Of a DNA stretch of 64,000 bases, positions 21,281-31,977 are shown piece after piece; the stretch's first letter is position 1, and every line of letters begins with the position of its first letter. The notes under the pieces were generated by a model that had not been told where the DNA came from, did no database searches, and saw only the letters and a list, made by a program, of their open reading frames with translations. The translations under genes were made by a program, and so were the position numbers. Source of the stretch: Adiantum capillus-veneris (taxonomy: Eukaryota; Streptophyta; Polypodiopsida; Polypodiales; Pteridaceae); NCBI GenBank assembly GCA_014529385.2, contig CM043962.1, forward strand, positions 46,731,098-46,795,097, given 5' to 3'.

Positions 21281-21583
21281 GTGCAACTGCTTGCAGCCTT
21301 TGCTTGGCATAGACCACTTTCTAGCTCGGACCAACTTTGGCTGCACCAACGTCCCACTCGCCCAAAAAAATGTAAAGAGACGTTGCGTTGGATTCCTAAA
21401 AAACTATTGGAAGCCCAAGGCTACTATGAAGGAAATGATCAAATCTGGGTGCCAAAACGTAAATTGTGCTCTTACTTGTCACCTGGCCCATGTGAGCCCA
21501 ATCCCGTAGCTCCAAAACAGCTTAAAGATTGTGGAAAGAAAAAAATCATGGAATGCTACATACCCGCTCCAGAGCTAGTTTAG
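21281..21583 (+). pseudogene. Element A/C-like C-terminal tail fragment with W-(I/V)-P-K motifs
   Basis: The frame holds RWIPKKLLEAQGYY and QIWVPKRKLC and is rich in Lys and Pro. The same W-(I/V)-P-K signature occurs in the tails after the protease in element A (IWIPKK) and element C (KWVPKA). It lies about 350 bases before a polypurine tract, so it is probably the 3' end of another relative of A and C. Function unknown; a basic RNA- or DNA-binding tail is an inference. Confidence 0.45.
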
Positions 21584-21930
21584 GTACCGAACAAAGAACG
21601 ATTTGTTCCACCTAGCTCAAGAACAGGGAAGTCAAATGAAGCTTCTTGCTCTTCATGTAGTTCCTAAATGGAAATAGAAGCTTCGACACTACCTCCACCT
21701 ACCATTGTACATATCCATACAAACAAGGAAGAATTTGCACCTCCCATTGTAAGCTCACCACCTACAACAACATTGTAAATAAAATCATGGGAGAGTGCCT
21801 TACCACCCTTGCAACTAGATGAAATGCCTAGGGCGGTTGAAAACTATTGGTCAAAGTCTTCACTCATAACAAGTTGGAGCAATTGGTTTCAAAAGGTGAC
21901 GACATCATTCCAAAAGGTATAATCTACCCC

Positions 21931-21944
21931 AAGGAAGGGGGAAG
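21931..21944 (+). promoter_or_regulatory. Polypurine tract
   Basis: AAGGAAGGGGGAAG directly before TGTTTGCTGACATTC, consistent with the internal/3' LTR junction of the element carrying the W-(I/V)-P-K tail. Confidence 0.65.
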
Positions 21945-22995
21945 TGTTTGCTGACATTCATCATTCAACTTGCTTCCCTCTCAACCTTCCTCCCTGACCT
22001 CTCAATCTCCCAATCTTAGGGAATGTATATATAAATCTTTATACTCACAAAAAAAAAAGAGCAAGAGCCACCAAACAATAATCTGGAAACTTACAAGTTC
22101 TATACATAACACAAAATCATAAAAACACATTATGCGTAAGAACACGATTTTTTGACACAACCCTTGTAATATTTTCACTCTAACCATCATCTATCTGTGT
22201 GTACAAATATGGCTAGTATGCTAGAGTCATCCACTACTGCCTTGGGTGAGAGGTACCCTCGGTACTTTTCACAAGTGTTTCACATGGTCTTTCCGATGCT
22301 TGCCTATGAATGGGATTTGGTAGGTACGCTAGCATGTGAGAGGAATTTTGAGGAGTTAAAATGGTTGATACGTCTCTTGACCACGACTGATCCATACTTA
22401 GTAGAGAGTGTTTCTCCCATTGCACAAGCCTATCCTTTTGACCAAGATGACTATAGATGTCTAATGACCTTCTTAGTAAACATTGGTGCCTCTAATGATG
22501 AAGAAGATTTACATGATTACACGGATGGCACATATGGTCTCACGGATGATGACTTTGTTTTTCTCGATGACAAGGATAGGGGTTTAGCCTTAGGGTTTTC
22601 CTCCGATCTCTACAATATCCTATTCCCTTGACTCTCTAGGGAGAGTGCAAATAATTAGGTTAGGGTTCCTTATGTTTTTTAATTGTGTTCAATAAGGGTT
22701 GGTACCTTTTCCCACTGAAATGCCTCTGGAAGGTGGATGTTTGGTGGTGACTATTGTGCAGTTTGTGACTACATAAGGATGCCTTCAAAGGACAACAACA
22801 ATGGATGTTTACATGTTATAATGGATGTTCTCCATTATATCAGGTGTACTGCTTCGTTTTATCTATGCTTTCCACAATTATATGTTTGCATCTTGTCATT
22901 TAAGTTTCTAACAATGCATAAAATTTATGAAGTTGTGACATTGCCAATTTAGATGCTATAAATTTTTCAAACTTCTAGTACCTCCTTCTTCTCTC
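21945..22995 (+). mobile_element. LTR-like block with TATA box and downstream primer-site-like sequence
   Basis: It starts TGTTTGCTGAC after a polypurine tract and has a TATA box (TATATATAAA, about 22026-22035). It is followed at 22996-23008 by TGGTATCAGGACC, close to the initiator tRNA-Met primer site (TGGTATCAGAGC). A polypurine tract on one side and a primer site on the other suggests an LTR shared by two tandem copies. The right end is not a clean CA, and no second copy of the LTR is in the window. Confidence 0.4.
22209..22631 (+). CDS. Hypothetical 140-residue protein inside an LTR-like block
   Basis: An uninterrupted frame of 140 codons runs from an ATG at 22209 (MASMLESSTTALGERYPRYF). 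Its first half is hydrophobic and aromatic; the second half is very acidic (SNDEEDLHDY, LTDDDFVFLDDKDRG). It begins about 175 bases downstream of a TATA box. There is no zinc knuckle, membrane segment or catalytic motif that I recognise. It could be an LTR-encoded protein, a captured host exon or chance. The lack of any stop where neighbouring pol genes are full of them makes it worth attention. Confidence 0.4.
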   Translation: MASMLESSTTALGERYPRYFSQVFHMVFPMLAYEWDLVGTLACERNFEELKWLIRLLTTTDPYLVESVSPIAQAYPFDQDDYRCLMTFLVNIGASNDEEDLHDYTDGTYGLTDDDFVFLDDKDRGLALGFSSDLYNILFP

Positions 22996-23698
22996 TGGTA
23001 TCAGGACCTTAGGCTAGACTAGGCCACTTAATTGCTAACTTTAATTCCTAAATAGTCTATTAATTGTAGTAACTTTAGTAATGTTTTAGGCTATGAGGAT
23101 ATAGTTCTCTCTAGCTTATTCCACCTAAGTGTGACTTGTGTTGTGGAATTCCACGTGTTAAGCTAGTATTTGAGACCTCGAGTCTCCCCACTAGTTTATG
23201 CTCAAGTTGGTATTTGAGACCTCGAGTCCCCTAGCTACTTGTAGCAGCTATGACAACGCCAAAAAAAGAAAAAAAAGCAAATAGCACAAACTTCCTTGTA
23301 TTTATGTTGATCACACCTAAGTGATATAAGTGACAAGATCACTAGTCTTTAGACCCCGACGAGCATTCCTAGGGTTAACTACTCTTTAGTCGACATTTTT
23401 TAATTAACGTTAGACAATCTAGTACTTACTTTAGCCCTAGCTCTTGCGTACTTCTCTTAGAGTCAACCTAATAGACCTTAACTCAATTGAATTTCATTCA
23501 GGTACTAGCTTTTTCTAGTTGGCAATGTTATAATTCATAATTTTTTTGCATTTTCTAGGATATCATGTATGCATTTCACTTATTGCATGCTGCACATGCT
23601 GTCTGAGCTTTCACAATGTTGCTTTTCTTCTGACACGGGTACTCTTATCATGGATCTCGATGCTGCGCAGTTATATTCAGAGAGCGGAATCTACATTA
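22632..23698 (+). other. Non-coding region
   Basis: AT-rich, with no credible gene. A short direct duplication of GTATTTGAGACCTCGAGTC occurs near 23166 and 23210 (44 bp apart). Probably the inside of a non-autonomous element. Confidence 0.4.
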
Positions 23699-23982
23699 GG
23701 AAGGGGGGCATGTTAACCATTGTCCACTTCTGATAGTCATGGGTCGGGCTTGTCAGTCCAATAGGAAAAGGGTAGAGTGATGGCCGATGAGAGGCACACT
23801 CTAACTGGAACATTCAAGGGTTAGTTGGCTAAGCATGGGCACCCAAGTGTGAATGGCCGAGCTCATATAAAAGTCACCTAAACCTAAAAATCACTCATTC
23901 TCTCATTTGTGCAATTGAAGAGTGCTCTTGCTCCATCTCCATCTTCTTCATCATCTCCTTGTGTGTGTGGATATGCATGAAA

Positions 23983-24057
<75 letters not shown>

Positions 24058-24304
24058 GTGAGTGTGTGTGGGTGATTGAGCATTACGAAGGCACGACGAC
24101 GACGAGGTGGTTGAGCACGGCACGGCTGTAGCTCCCTCTTCTTCGTGGTGAGGAATCCTCCACAAAGGCAAGTGTAGGGCAGTGAGTGACACACCCTTGC
24201 TCTCTTGAGCTTGCTAGGTTAGTATGGTTGTGTGCTTGCAGCCATTTGTGGCTCGCACACAGTGTATGGCAAGTCCTTTGCATTGACACGTGCGACAGAT
24301 ACAC
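23699..24304 (+). mobile_element. Polypurine tract and LTR-like start with TATA box
   Basis: GGAAGGGGGGCA (23699-23710) precedes TGTTAACCATTG, and a TATA box (TATAAAAG, about 23866-23873) follows. It is unrelated to the LTR-like block at 21945. The stretch includes a poly-G and (GA)n tract and ends where chromovirus D begins abruptly. Confidence 0.45.
23983..24054. repeat. Poly-G run joined to (GA)n
   Basis: About 30 G residues run directly into about 20 GA dinucleotides. Opposite-strand frames read SLSLSL...PPPPPP and are not genes. Confidence 0.95.
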
Positions 24305-24700
24305 ACATCAACCCATGCTTACACTACCGGATATCTCAAAATCATTTGAGGTCCAATGTGATGCTTGTGGAGATTGCCTTGGAGCAGTTTTGCTTCAAGA
24401 AGGGCATGCCATAGCATATGAGAGTCGAGGACTCAATTCCGACCAATAAGTATTGGGCATCTATGAGAAGGAGCTACTAGTTATCCTACATGCCCTCGAC
24501 ACATGGAAACACTATCTTTTGGGGACTCCATTCGTCCTACGTACGGATCACCAAAATCTTAAGTACTTCATAATGCAAACCAGTCTTTGCCAAACAAATG
24601 ATTTGGGCAAATTTTCTTTTGCAATTCAATTTTCATATTGCTCACATTGTTGGCAAGCATAATCAAGTAGCTGATGCACTATCACGACAGCCCAGAGCCA
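24305..24700 (+). pseudogene. Chromovirus D RNase H
   Basis: FEVQCDACGDCLGAVLLQEG (catalytic Asp in the DACG position) is followed by AIAYESRGL, a TAA at 24447, then YEKELLVILHALDTWKHYLL and VLRTDHQNLKYF. A frameshift near 24600 leads to the HIVGKHNQVADALSRQP end. Confidence 0.8.
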
Positions 24701-25750
24701 ATGTGGTGTCCATAACAACTCACAATGATCTATCTTCTATGATAGATGAGTATGCTATTGACCCCGATTTTAAAGATGTAATTTCAATCCTTGCCTTAGG
24801 GAAGAAAGAAGAACCATTCACCTTGCAGGATGGTTATCTCCTCTATGGCAATAGGCTACGTGTTACTCACTCTCTTCTTGAGAAAGTGATGTATGAATTC
24901 CATGCTCCTCCCTATGCGGGGCATCAAGGGATTCAACCTACCCTTTGCAGAATAGAGATGTATTTCTATTGGCCTACCATAAAGACAAACATACAAGACT
25001 ATGTGTTAAAATGTGTGGTATGCCAAAACACAAGGTATGATAGGGGGAAGCAACCTGGATTGCTCTAGCCTTTGGCAATTCCTAATTCACCATGGGAGAG
25101 CATATCCATGAATTTTATCTTTGGATTGCCCAAGTCCATCCATGGGAATACGAGAATATGGACAATAGTAGACAGGTTTAGTAAATTAGCACATTTTGTA
25201 CCTGTCAAAAAGACTATTAAGGCACACCAAATGGCAACCCTCTTCATATCCCAAATTTTTAAACACCATGGCTTGCCAACATCAATAGTGTTGGATAGAG
25301 ATCCTCGAATGACCAGTAATTAATGGAAGGGTCTCTTTGAGAATCTAGGTCCTAGGCTTAATTTCTCTTCGGCCTTGCCAAAGTGAAATAGCCAACCTTA
25401 CGATTATAGATCTACTTAAGACCTATGTTACCAAAGTAGATCAACGTTCCCAATGGGAAAAGTACCTACCTCTTGTAGAGTATGCGTACAATCACATTGT
25501 CCATACTACTACAGTAAAGGCATCCTTCGAAATCATTGAAGGAAAACCTAAAAGTCCCTTGCTACTTAAGGTACATGGGAAGATCTTCGTTGCCAATGAG
25601 TATAGCCGAGACCTACAAGAATCTTTCCAAAAGATTAAGGAGTCCATATCCATCTCACAACAAAGGCAAAAGGATGTTGCTAACAAGCACAAGAGAGCCT
25701 TAGATTTCAAGCAAAATGATTGGGTCCTACTCAAATTTCCCAAGGCTTGA
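24701..25750 (+). pseudogene. Chromovirus D integrase
   Basis: The zinc domain (EFHAPPYAGHQG ... CVVCQNTRYDRG) is followed by a TAG, then the core start WESISMNFIFGLPKS, where the usual catalytic Asp reads Asn (SMNF). The second core Asp region (SIVLDRDPRMTSN) is followed by a stop. The part with the catalytic Glu is scrambled by frameshifts. Integrase cannot be active. Confidence 0.75.
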
Positions 25751-25777
25751 CTGAGGCAAACTACAGGCAAAAACCCT

Positions 25778-26175
25778 ATGGACCACCAAAAGTGTTATGC
25801 TAAACTAGCAAAAAGATACTATAGTCCTTTTCAAATCCTAAATCCAATCAATGAGATGGCCTATCAACTCAAGTTGCCCAACCATTGGCTCATTCACAAT
25901 GATTTTCATGTGAGCCTACTTAAGCCTTACAAAAGAGAGCCACCACAAGAACTAGTCATTGAGAACCCGCCCAAGATCGAAGATCAAGATTGGGTGCTTC
26001 AATCCGAATCGATTCTTCAACATGAAGACAAGGTACTACGACATGGTAAGATTATCTAACGGTATCTTATTAATTTCAAAAATTATCCTTTTGAAGATGC
26101 TAGATGGATGCAAAGAACACATCTTAAGGATAGTATGAACCTTGTCAATGCTTACAATGATACAATAGAGTAAGC
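25778..26175 (+). pseudogene. Chromovirus D integrase C-terminus and chromodomain
   Basis: AKRYYSPFQILNPINEMAYQ and NDFHVSLLKPYKREPP are the standard end of chromovirus integrases. A chromodomain-like stretch follows (ILQHEDKVLRHGKII, stop, then RYLINFKNYPFEDARWM). Chromodomains are thought to steer integration towards particular chromatin. Confidence 0.75.
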
Positions 26176-28016
26176 AAATGTAAAAAAAAATTTGAATGAA
26201 CAATGATTTTGTCTTATAAGACTAGTTCTTTTTTTTTTTGTCCACAAATTTAACTAGTATGCATGCTTAGAATCATGTTTGTGATGACGATGTCTCTCAA
26301 ACACCAAGTAGAATTTGTCATTACTTTGGGAGAATGAAATGGACTCAAGATCAGACATGCTTGCGGCAGCTAAGTCTCCCAAGCACCAAATGGATTAGTC
26401 ATCCATTTTGGAATGATATAATAGGGTAAAAAGGGATCCTCTACCCGCTAAGAAACATAGACTAATGACTAAGGTTTTATCTCATCTACCTCATAGTGGA
26501 GGACGACTATGCTTTCAAGCGAGAGGTAATGTCATAAAATTTAATATCTAGCTAACCTAAATGATTTTCTCATATTAAACTCATCATTTAATGTGAGAGA
26601 ATAAACGGGAACAAGATTTAGAATATAGACATGTACTTATGGATCTATCTCGGGAGGGGACCAAAGTCAATGGGTCCAAATGGGAGATGGTTTGTCAAAG
26701 AGAAATGCTAGCTAATGGAGCTTGAAAGACCTTAGGGTTAGCTTCATAAAAGACCTCCAAATATAAGTGTTAAAAGTCCTTAGACCCAGGACCTTAGGCA
26801 AGCTAGGGTTGAGCTTGAGGTGGGAACCCGTCCCAAGCTTGAGGTGCTTCTCATGCTTGTGAGGTGCTTGTCGTGCTTGCTGACTAAGATGCTTGAGGTT
26901 CTTGTCATGTTTTATGACTAAGATGCTTGAGGGGCTTCATGACTAAGGTGCTCAAGGGGTTAAGGTGTTCCAAAGTCAACACGATCCCTACAAGAAGGGG
27001 GCGAGCCCTAAAGCTAGGGGCATGAGAGAGAACACACACACACTCACTTAAGGCAAGCCCAAGACCTAAGAGGCAACAAGGACACATGTCAAGCACATAC
27101 ACATGTTGCCCTCATGTAGTGCCTAAAGTCTATTGTGTTGACCTCTAAAGGGGTCCAATGAGAATTTAGCTTATTTAATTAATTGTTTAAGCATTATTCA
27201 AGCCCTCTCTCTCAAAGGGGTAAGAAGGACACTTGTCCTAATGCTACCCTTGTTGCTTGAAATGCAAAAAGCATGTGATTGGCCAGGCTTCAGGAGGTCC
27301 AATCACTTTCAGGCTTGACCTAGGAGAGGGGATCGACCCAAGCAAGGAGGGGATGTGCTTGACCATATGCCCTCTCTCATTCACACACACTCTCTCATTC
27401 TCATAGTGTGTTGTGCAAGAACACCATCTCCTTCTCCAAGCTTGAGAAGTTGAGAGCTTACACCAACAACTCTTTGCTATGGAATGCAAATCCAACCAAG
27501 AGCCATGCTTCAATGCTATGCTAGCCATCTTCTTCATCTCCATTACTATGCTACTATGCTAGCTAAGCTCTATGAGTGATGGTATGAGAGGACACTACTT
27601 ATTTCTCGTAAGAATACTTCTTCCTCCTCTTCCCTACCCTCATTCCGTGCTAGCTCTCTCCACCTTCGAAAGTGTTTGAGGTCTTGGGACTGAGGCCAAG
27701 GACAAGTTAAAGCTTTCATTAGATTAAGTTACAAGCATAATTGTGGTGCATGAAGCTCTCTATCTTCATTGCACCATCTAAATCTGGTCCTCAACTGTTG
27801 TCAAGTTCTCTAATCCTCTCTCTTATAAAGTATTGTTCATGCCAAGTTAATTAAGTATAATGATTATGTTGCTACCTCTTATCAAGTTCTTCCTCTATTT
27901 TCTTAAAGTGTTCTCATAAAAATGCTCACTAGAGTTTTCTTAATTCCGTTATTCAATGTTTATAGTTCATTTTCGCTACATTCACCTTCCACTTCCTTAG
28001 CTTAGTCCAACTTGTC
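26176..28016 (+). other. Non-coding, probable chromovirus D 3' LTR region
   Basis: GCGAGAGGTAA followed by TGTCATAAAATTT at 26530 could be the polypurine tract and LTR start of element D. No right end or second copy was found. Nothing coding is supported. The last bases (28012-28016, TTGTC) are the target duplication of copia E. Confidence 0.4.
26812..26965. repeat. Degenerate short tandem repeat (GCTTGAGGTGCTT-like)
   Basis: Five or six imperfect units built on GCTTGAGGTGCTTGTCATG and GACTAAGATGCTTGAGG. Non-coding. Confidence 0.6.
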
Positions 28017-28243
28017 TGTTACCGTATACATGTGGTAGTGATGTATGTGAACACACTAGGAACGTCGTGGCATTTTTTCCCTCTTTAGGAGGTTTTCCCC
28101 CCCGTGCATTATATATATGCCCATCACTCTAGGGCTATCTATCTTTCCATTGCACACTAAGTAACACACTCTCTATTGTGTGCCTTGAGCTTCCTTCGTC
28201 TTCTCCAAGCTGTGTGCGTTTCCTTGCAACCCTAATTCCAACA
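28017..28243 (+). repeat. Copia E 5' LTR
   Basis: 227 bp, TGTTACCGTATACATG to ATTCCAACA, nearly the same as the 3' LTR and the copia G LTRs. Confidence 0.9.
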
Positions 28244-28604
28244 ACTATTATCAGAGCAGGTTGCGTCCTCCTAGGCTTATTCATCAACAGCTCGAGCACA
28301 CGCTTGCTCATTTTCTCCGATTTCATTGAGCTTTGGCAAGCATTCGCAGGTCGACAAAATTTTTGGGAGAGGCCGTAGAGCTCAATTTGCTCATATTTCT
28401 GATTCGGCCTCATTTTGGCCTCCGTTTCCACTACAAGTAGTAGTGCACAGGCTATTTCTTCACCTTGTGCAGCATTTTTTTCAGTGTCATTTTTTGCATA
28501 ACAGGTGTCTTACAGTCTTCTACCATTTGTGCTATATAGCACATGTTGTTCCTGCTTCGTTTCTCCTCTTTCGGGCAGTTTTCACATCAGGTTCAACATT
28601 TACC

Positions 28605-29500
28605 ATGCTTGACAACAGCACAAATGTGTTCAAGATGTTTGCTACTGAGGAAAGATTGGATGGGGACAATTACCCTATGTGGGGTTACATGATGCAACAT
28701 GTTCTTGTGTCAAAGGGTGTCTAAAATATTGTGCAAGGCATTGATGTATGTCCTGGTTCTGAGGATGCAGCGATGTTGAGGATGTTGCAGGTCTTGCTGC
28801 TATTAGAGTTGTTTTGCCTACGGTAGAACAATCTCGTTGAGATGTAAAGGATGCGCAGGCTCATGCATTGATTGTGTTGTTTGTGAAGCGCACCATTGTT
28901 CCTCACATTCGTTCAGCAAAATCTGCAAAACAGACTTGGGATATTTTGGCTGGTCTTTATGCAAGTCACAATGAGGCTAAATTGCTTTGCTGCGTAAAGA
29001 GCTGGAGTCGAAGATTATGCATGAGGAAGATAATATGGACACTTTCCTTCCTAGTCTCAAGGATATCAATGAGCAACTTATTTCTGTAGGTGAAGTCATT
29101 TCAAACAGTTCCCTTGTGCAAACTGTTCTTGATGCCTTACCAGATTCTTACCAGACTTTTGCTAGTACTTGGAGACTTATGACCCAAGGAAATCCTCAAG
29201 TTGTCAAGTTTGATGCATTATGCACATTGTTGTTGCAAGAGTCACTTTTCAGAAAAAATAGGACTAGGCAGCGTGCAGTTGAACATGCTTTTATTGCTTC
29301 TCAAAGAAAGAGTGGTAACAACAATGCAGCCACTTTTTATGGTTCTGCTGCGAGTGGCAACAAATCTGTTCCTAATGTTTTTACTGGCAGCAATTTGTTT
29401 GGAAATTCTGGTGATAAGGGCAAAAAGAAGATGCATTGCCATTATTGTAAAGATAATGATCACTTAATTAAGCAGTGTCCTAAGTTGAAGGACAAACACA
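28605..29500 (+). pseudogene. Copia E Gag
   Basis: The ATG at 28605 starts a UBN2/copia-type Gag (DGDNYPMWGYMMQHVLVSKG). Stops and frameshifts lie near 28724 and 28830. The main body (ELESKIMHEEDNMDTFLPSL) leads to a zinc knuckle CHYCKDNDHLIKQC (Cys-x2-Cys-x4-His-x4-Cys) near 29437-29478. It then runs straight into integrase C-terminal sequence because of the internal deletion. Confidence 0.8.
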
Positions 29501-29861
29501 ACGCAAGAAATTGGATGATAGGGCTGTCAAATATATTTTTGTTGGTTATAATGCTGAAAGCAAAGGTTACAAGTTGTATCATCCGCAAACAAAGTGTATT
29601 CTGGTTTCACGGGATGTAGTGTTTGTGGAAGATTCTGTTCAGCCCTTGTTGTCATGTACTAGAGACAGTAATGTAAGCTCACAAGACATTTATGACACTT
29701 TGTTGCCTCTTTTCAGTGGTGGAAGTTCGAATGTAAATTCCAATAAGGCAAATGTGCAGCCTATGGGGGTTTTAGAAAATGTTACAGATTAGCCTATTAC
29801 TGATGCAGATGTACATGATGTATTTGATGAGGAAAGGGCTGAAAATGAGCAGGCTAGAGGT
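29501..29861 (+). pseudogene. Copia E integrase C-terminal remnant
   Basis: It begins with KYIFVGYNAESKGYKLY, matching the C-terminal integrase part of copia G. Protease, zinc domain and catalytic core are absent. Confidence 0.75.
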
Positions 29862-31545
29862 ATGCCAAAATGGCTGGTGCATACATTGCATGATAGTAAA
29901 TTGGATGCACCTTTGTCTAGTCGTACTCGTTCAGGTTCTCGCCATGCATCTTATGCATCAGATTGTTATGCTTTGGCTGTGTCTAGACTACATGATGTTG
30001 AGGAGCCTCAGCCTTTTGATGAAGCACAAAATTTAAAAAATTGGATGGCTGCCATGCAATCAGAATATGATGCACTTATAGAAAATGACACATGGAATTT
30101 ATGTGATTTGCCTCCTAGCAAGAAGGCCATTGGTACTACGAAGTGGGTTTACAAGTTGAAATGCAAGCCAGATGGTAAGATCGATCGCCATAAGGCTCAA
30201 CTTGTTGCAAAGGGTTATGCACAGCAAAAAGGCATAGATTATGAAGAGACTTTTGCTCCCACTTGTCGTATGACTACTGTGCGTTTTCTATGTGCATTGG
30301 CAACTCATTTTGGTTGGGATGTACATCAATCAGACATCGTTACTGCTTTCTTGAATGGTGACATATTTGAGGAAGTTTATGTAACACAGCCTCGCGATTT
30401 TGTCAAGAAAGGACAAGAGGACAAAGTGTGCAGATGTAAGAAGGCTTTGTATGGGTTGAAGCAATCTCCTCGTGCTTGGTATGAGAAAGCTGACACTCAT
30501 TTGGTCAAACAAGGCTTTTATAACAGTCCAACAGAAAGCACATTATATGTAAAGCGTGAGGTTGATGTACTTCTCATTGTGGTTCTTTACGTCGATGATT
30601 TGTTGATCACTGGACCAAATGAGAGACATATTGCTGAATTTAAGGCTGATTTGAATGCTACTTTCAAGATGAAAGATTTGGGGCTATTGCATCATTACTT
30701 GGGTATACAGTTTAAGCAGTGTCATGGTGGTACTGCCTTGTGCCAAAAAAGTTACATAGAGACATTACTATGTAATTTTGGACTTGAGGATTGCAAACCT
30801 ATCGCCACTCCCATGAAAACAGGTTTGAAGTTGAGTCTACATGATGCTGGTGATCCTACTGATGTCACTCCTTACCAGTTGGCTGCCTCATTTATATATG
30901 CAACACGTGGCCGGGTATTCACTTTGCAGTCTCATAGGTCAGCAGATTTATGGATAGCCCAGGGTCTAAGCATTGGCAGGCTGTCAAGAGGACTTTTTGC
31001 TACCTTAGTGGCACTTTACATCTTGGCTTGTTTTATCCCAAGGGGAGATCATTGCCGCCTGACTTACATGCTTTTTTGGACTCGGATTGGGCTGGTTGTT
31101 TTGACACAAGAGTGTCCAGAAGTGGTTTTTGTTTCATGCTTGTCAGTTCATGTATATCATGGTTGAGCAAGAAGCAAGCAAGAAGCAAACTATTGTGGCC
31201 ACTTCTAGTTGTGAGGCTAAGTACAGGACAGTCTTCACAACTACGATTGAGTGTGTATGGCTCAGACGCCTTATGACTGATTTGGGTGTCAAATAGGACA
31301 CTGCCAGCACTATCTACACTGACAGTCAGAGGGCATTGGCAGTTGCGAGGAACCCATTTTTTATGCTCGCATAAAGCACATTGAGGTTCATTACCGCTAT
31401 GTTAGGGAGAGGCTCTCAGCAGGAGAGATTAGCTTGGCTTATGTGCCAACACAGGACAACCTTGCAGAATATTCATAAAGGCATTTTCTCGTCAGAAGCT
31501 TGAAGCTTTCCGCAAAGCTTTGGGCTTACTCCCCTTTGTGGACTG
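29862..31545 (+). pseudogene. Copia E reverse transcriptase and RNase H
   Basis: Intact RT motifs run to about 30880: KWVYKLKCKPDGKIDRHKAQ, HQSDIVTAFLNGDI, YGLKQSPRAWYEK and the catalytic YVDD in VVLYVDDLLITG. After about 30885 frameshifts scatter the connection and RNase H parts over several frames. The RNase H end matches copia G up to the final stop near 31545. Confidence 0.85.
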
Positions 31546-31622
31546 ATCATGTCCTCAGGGCATGGCACTTCCCTTTACTCATGTGCCAACTCTCGTTCAG
31601 TGCATCACTCCAGGGGGAAATT

Positions 31623-31849
31623 TGTTACCATATACATGTGGTAGTGTTGTGTGTGAACACACTAGGACCACCGGGGCATTTTTTCCCTCTTTAGGAGGTT
31701 TTTCCCCCCGTGCATTGTATATACGCCCATCACTCTAGGGCTATCTATCTTTCCATTGCACACTAAGTAACACACTCTCTATTGTGTGCCTTGAGCTTCC
31801 TTCATCTTCTCCAAGCTGTGTGCGTTTCCTTGCAACCCTAACTCCAGCA
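31623..31849 (+). repeat. Copia E 3' LTR
   Basis: 227 bp, preceded by a short purine tract (CCAGGGGGAAA). It ends CTCCAGCA and is followed by the TTGTC duplication. Confidence 0.9.
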
Positions 31850-31977
31850 TTGTCCTCCTCCAAGAACACAGACATCATCGAAGACTTCCCTAACAAAATA
31901 ACACAAAACCCACTCCCGCTATTGTTGCAATAAGAACTATGCTACTTCCAATGACACCTACCACACAAGCATCTTAA

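Larger units (their letters stand above)
24305..26175 (+). mobile_element. Chromovirus D (Ty3/gypsy), 5'-truncated
   Basis: Contains the end of RT/RNase H, integrase and a C-terminal chromodomain-like segment, with many stops and frameshifts. RT and everything upstream are absent. The lineage resembles element J at the right end of the window (same RNase H and chromodomain style) and differs from A and C. Confidence 0.8.
28017..31849 (+). mobile_element. Ty1/copia element E, complete ends, internally deleted
   Basis: LTRs at 28017-28243 and 31623-31849 both start TGTTACC and end in CA, and contain a TATATA promoter box. The flanks carry a perfect 5-bp target duplication, TTGTC (28012-28016 and 31850-31854). 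The primer site just after the 5' LTR (ATTATCAGAGCAGG) is a mutated initiator tRNA-Met site. Relative to copia G, the protease and most of integrase are missing through an internal deletion near 29500. Confidence 0.92.
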
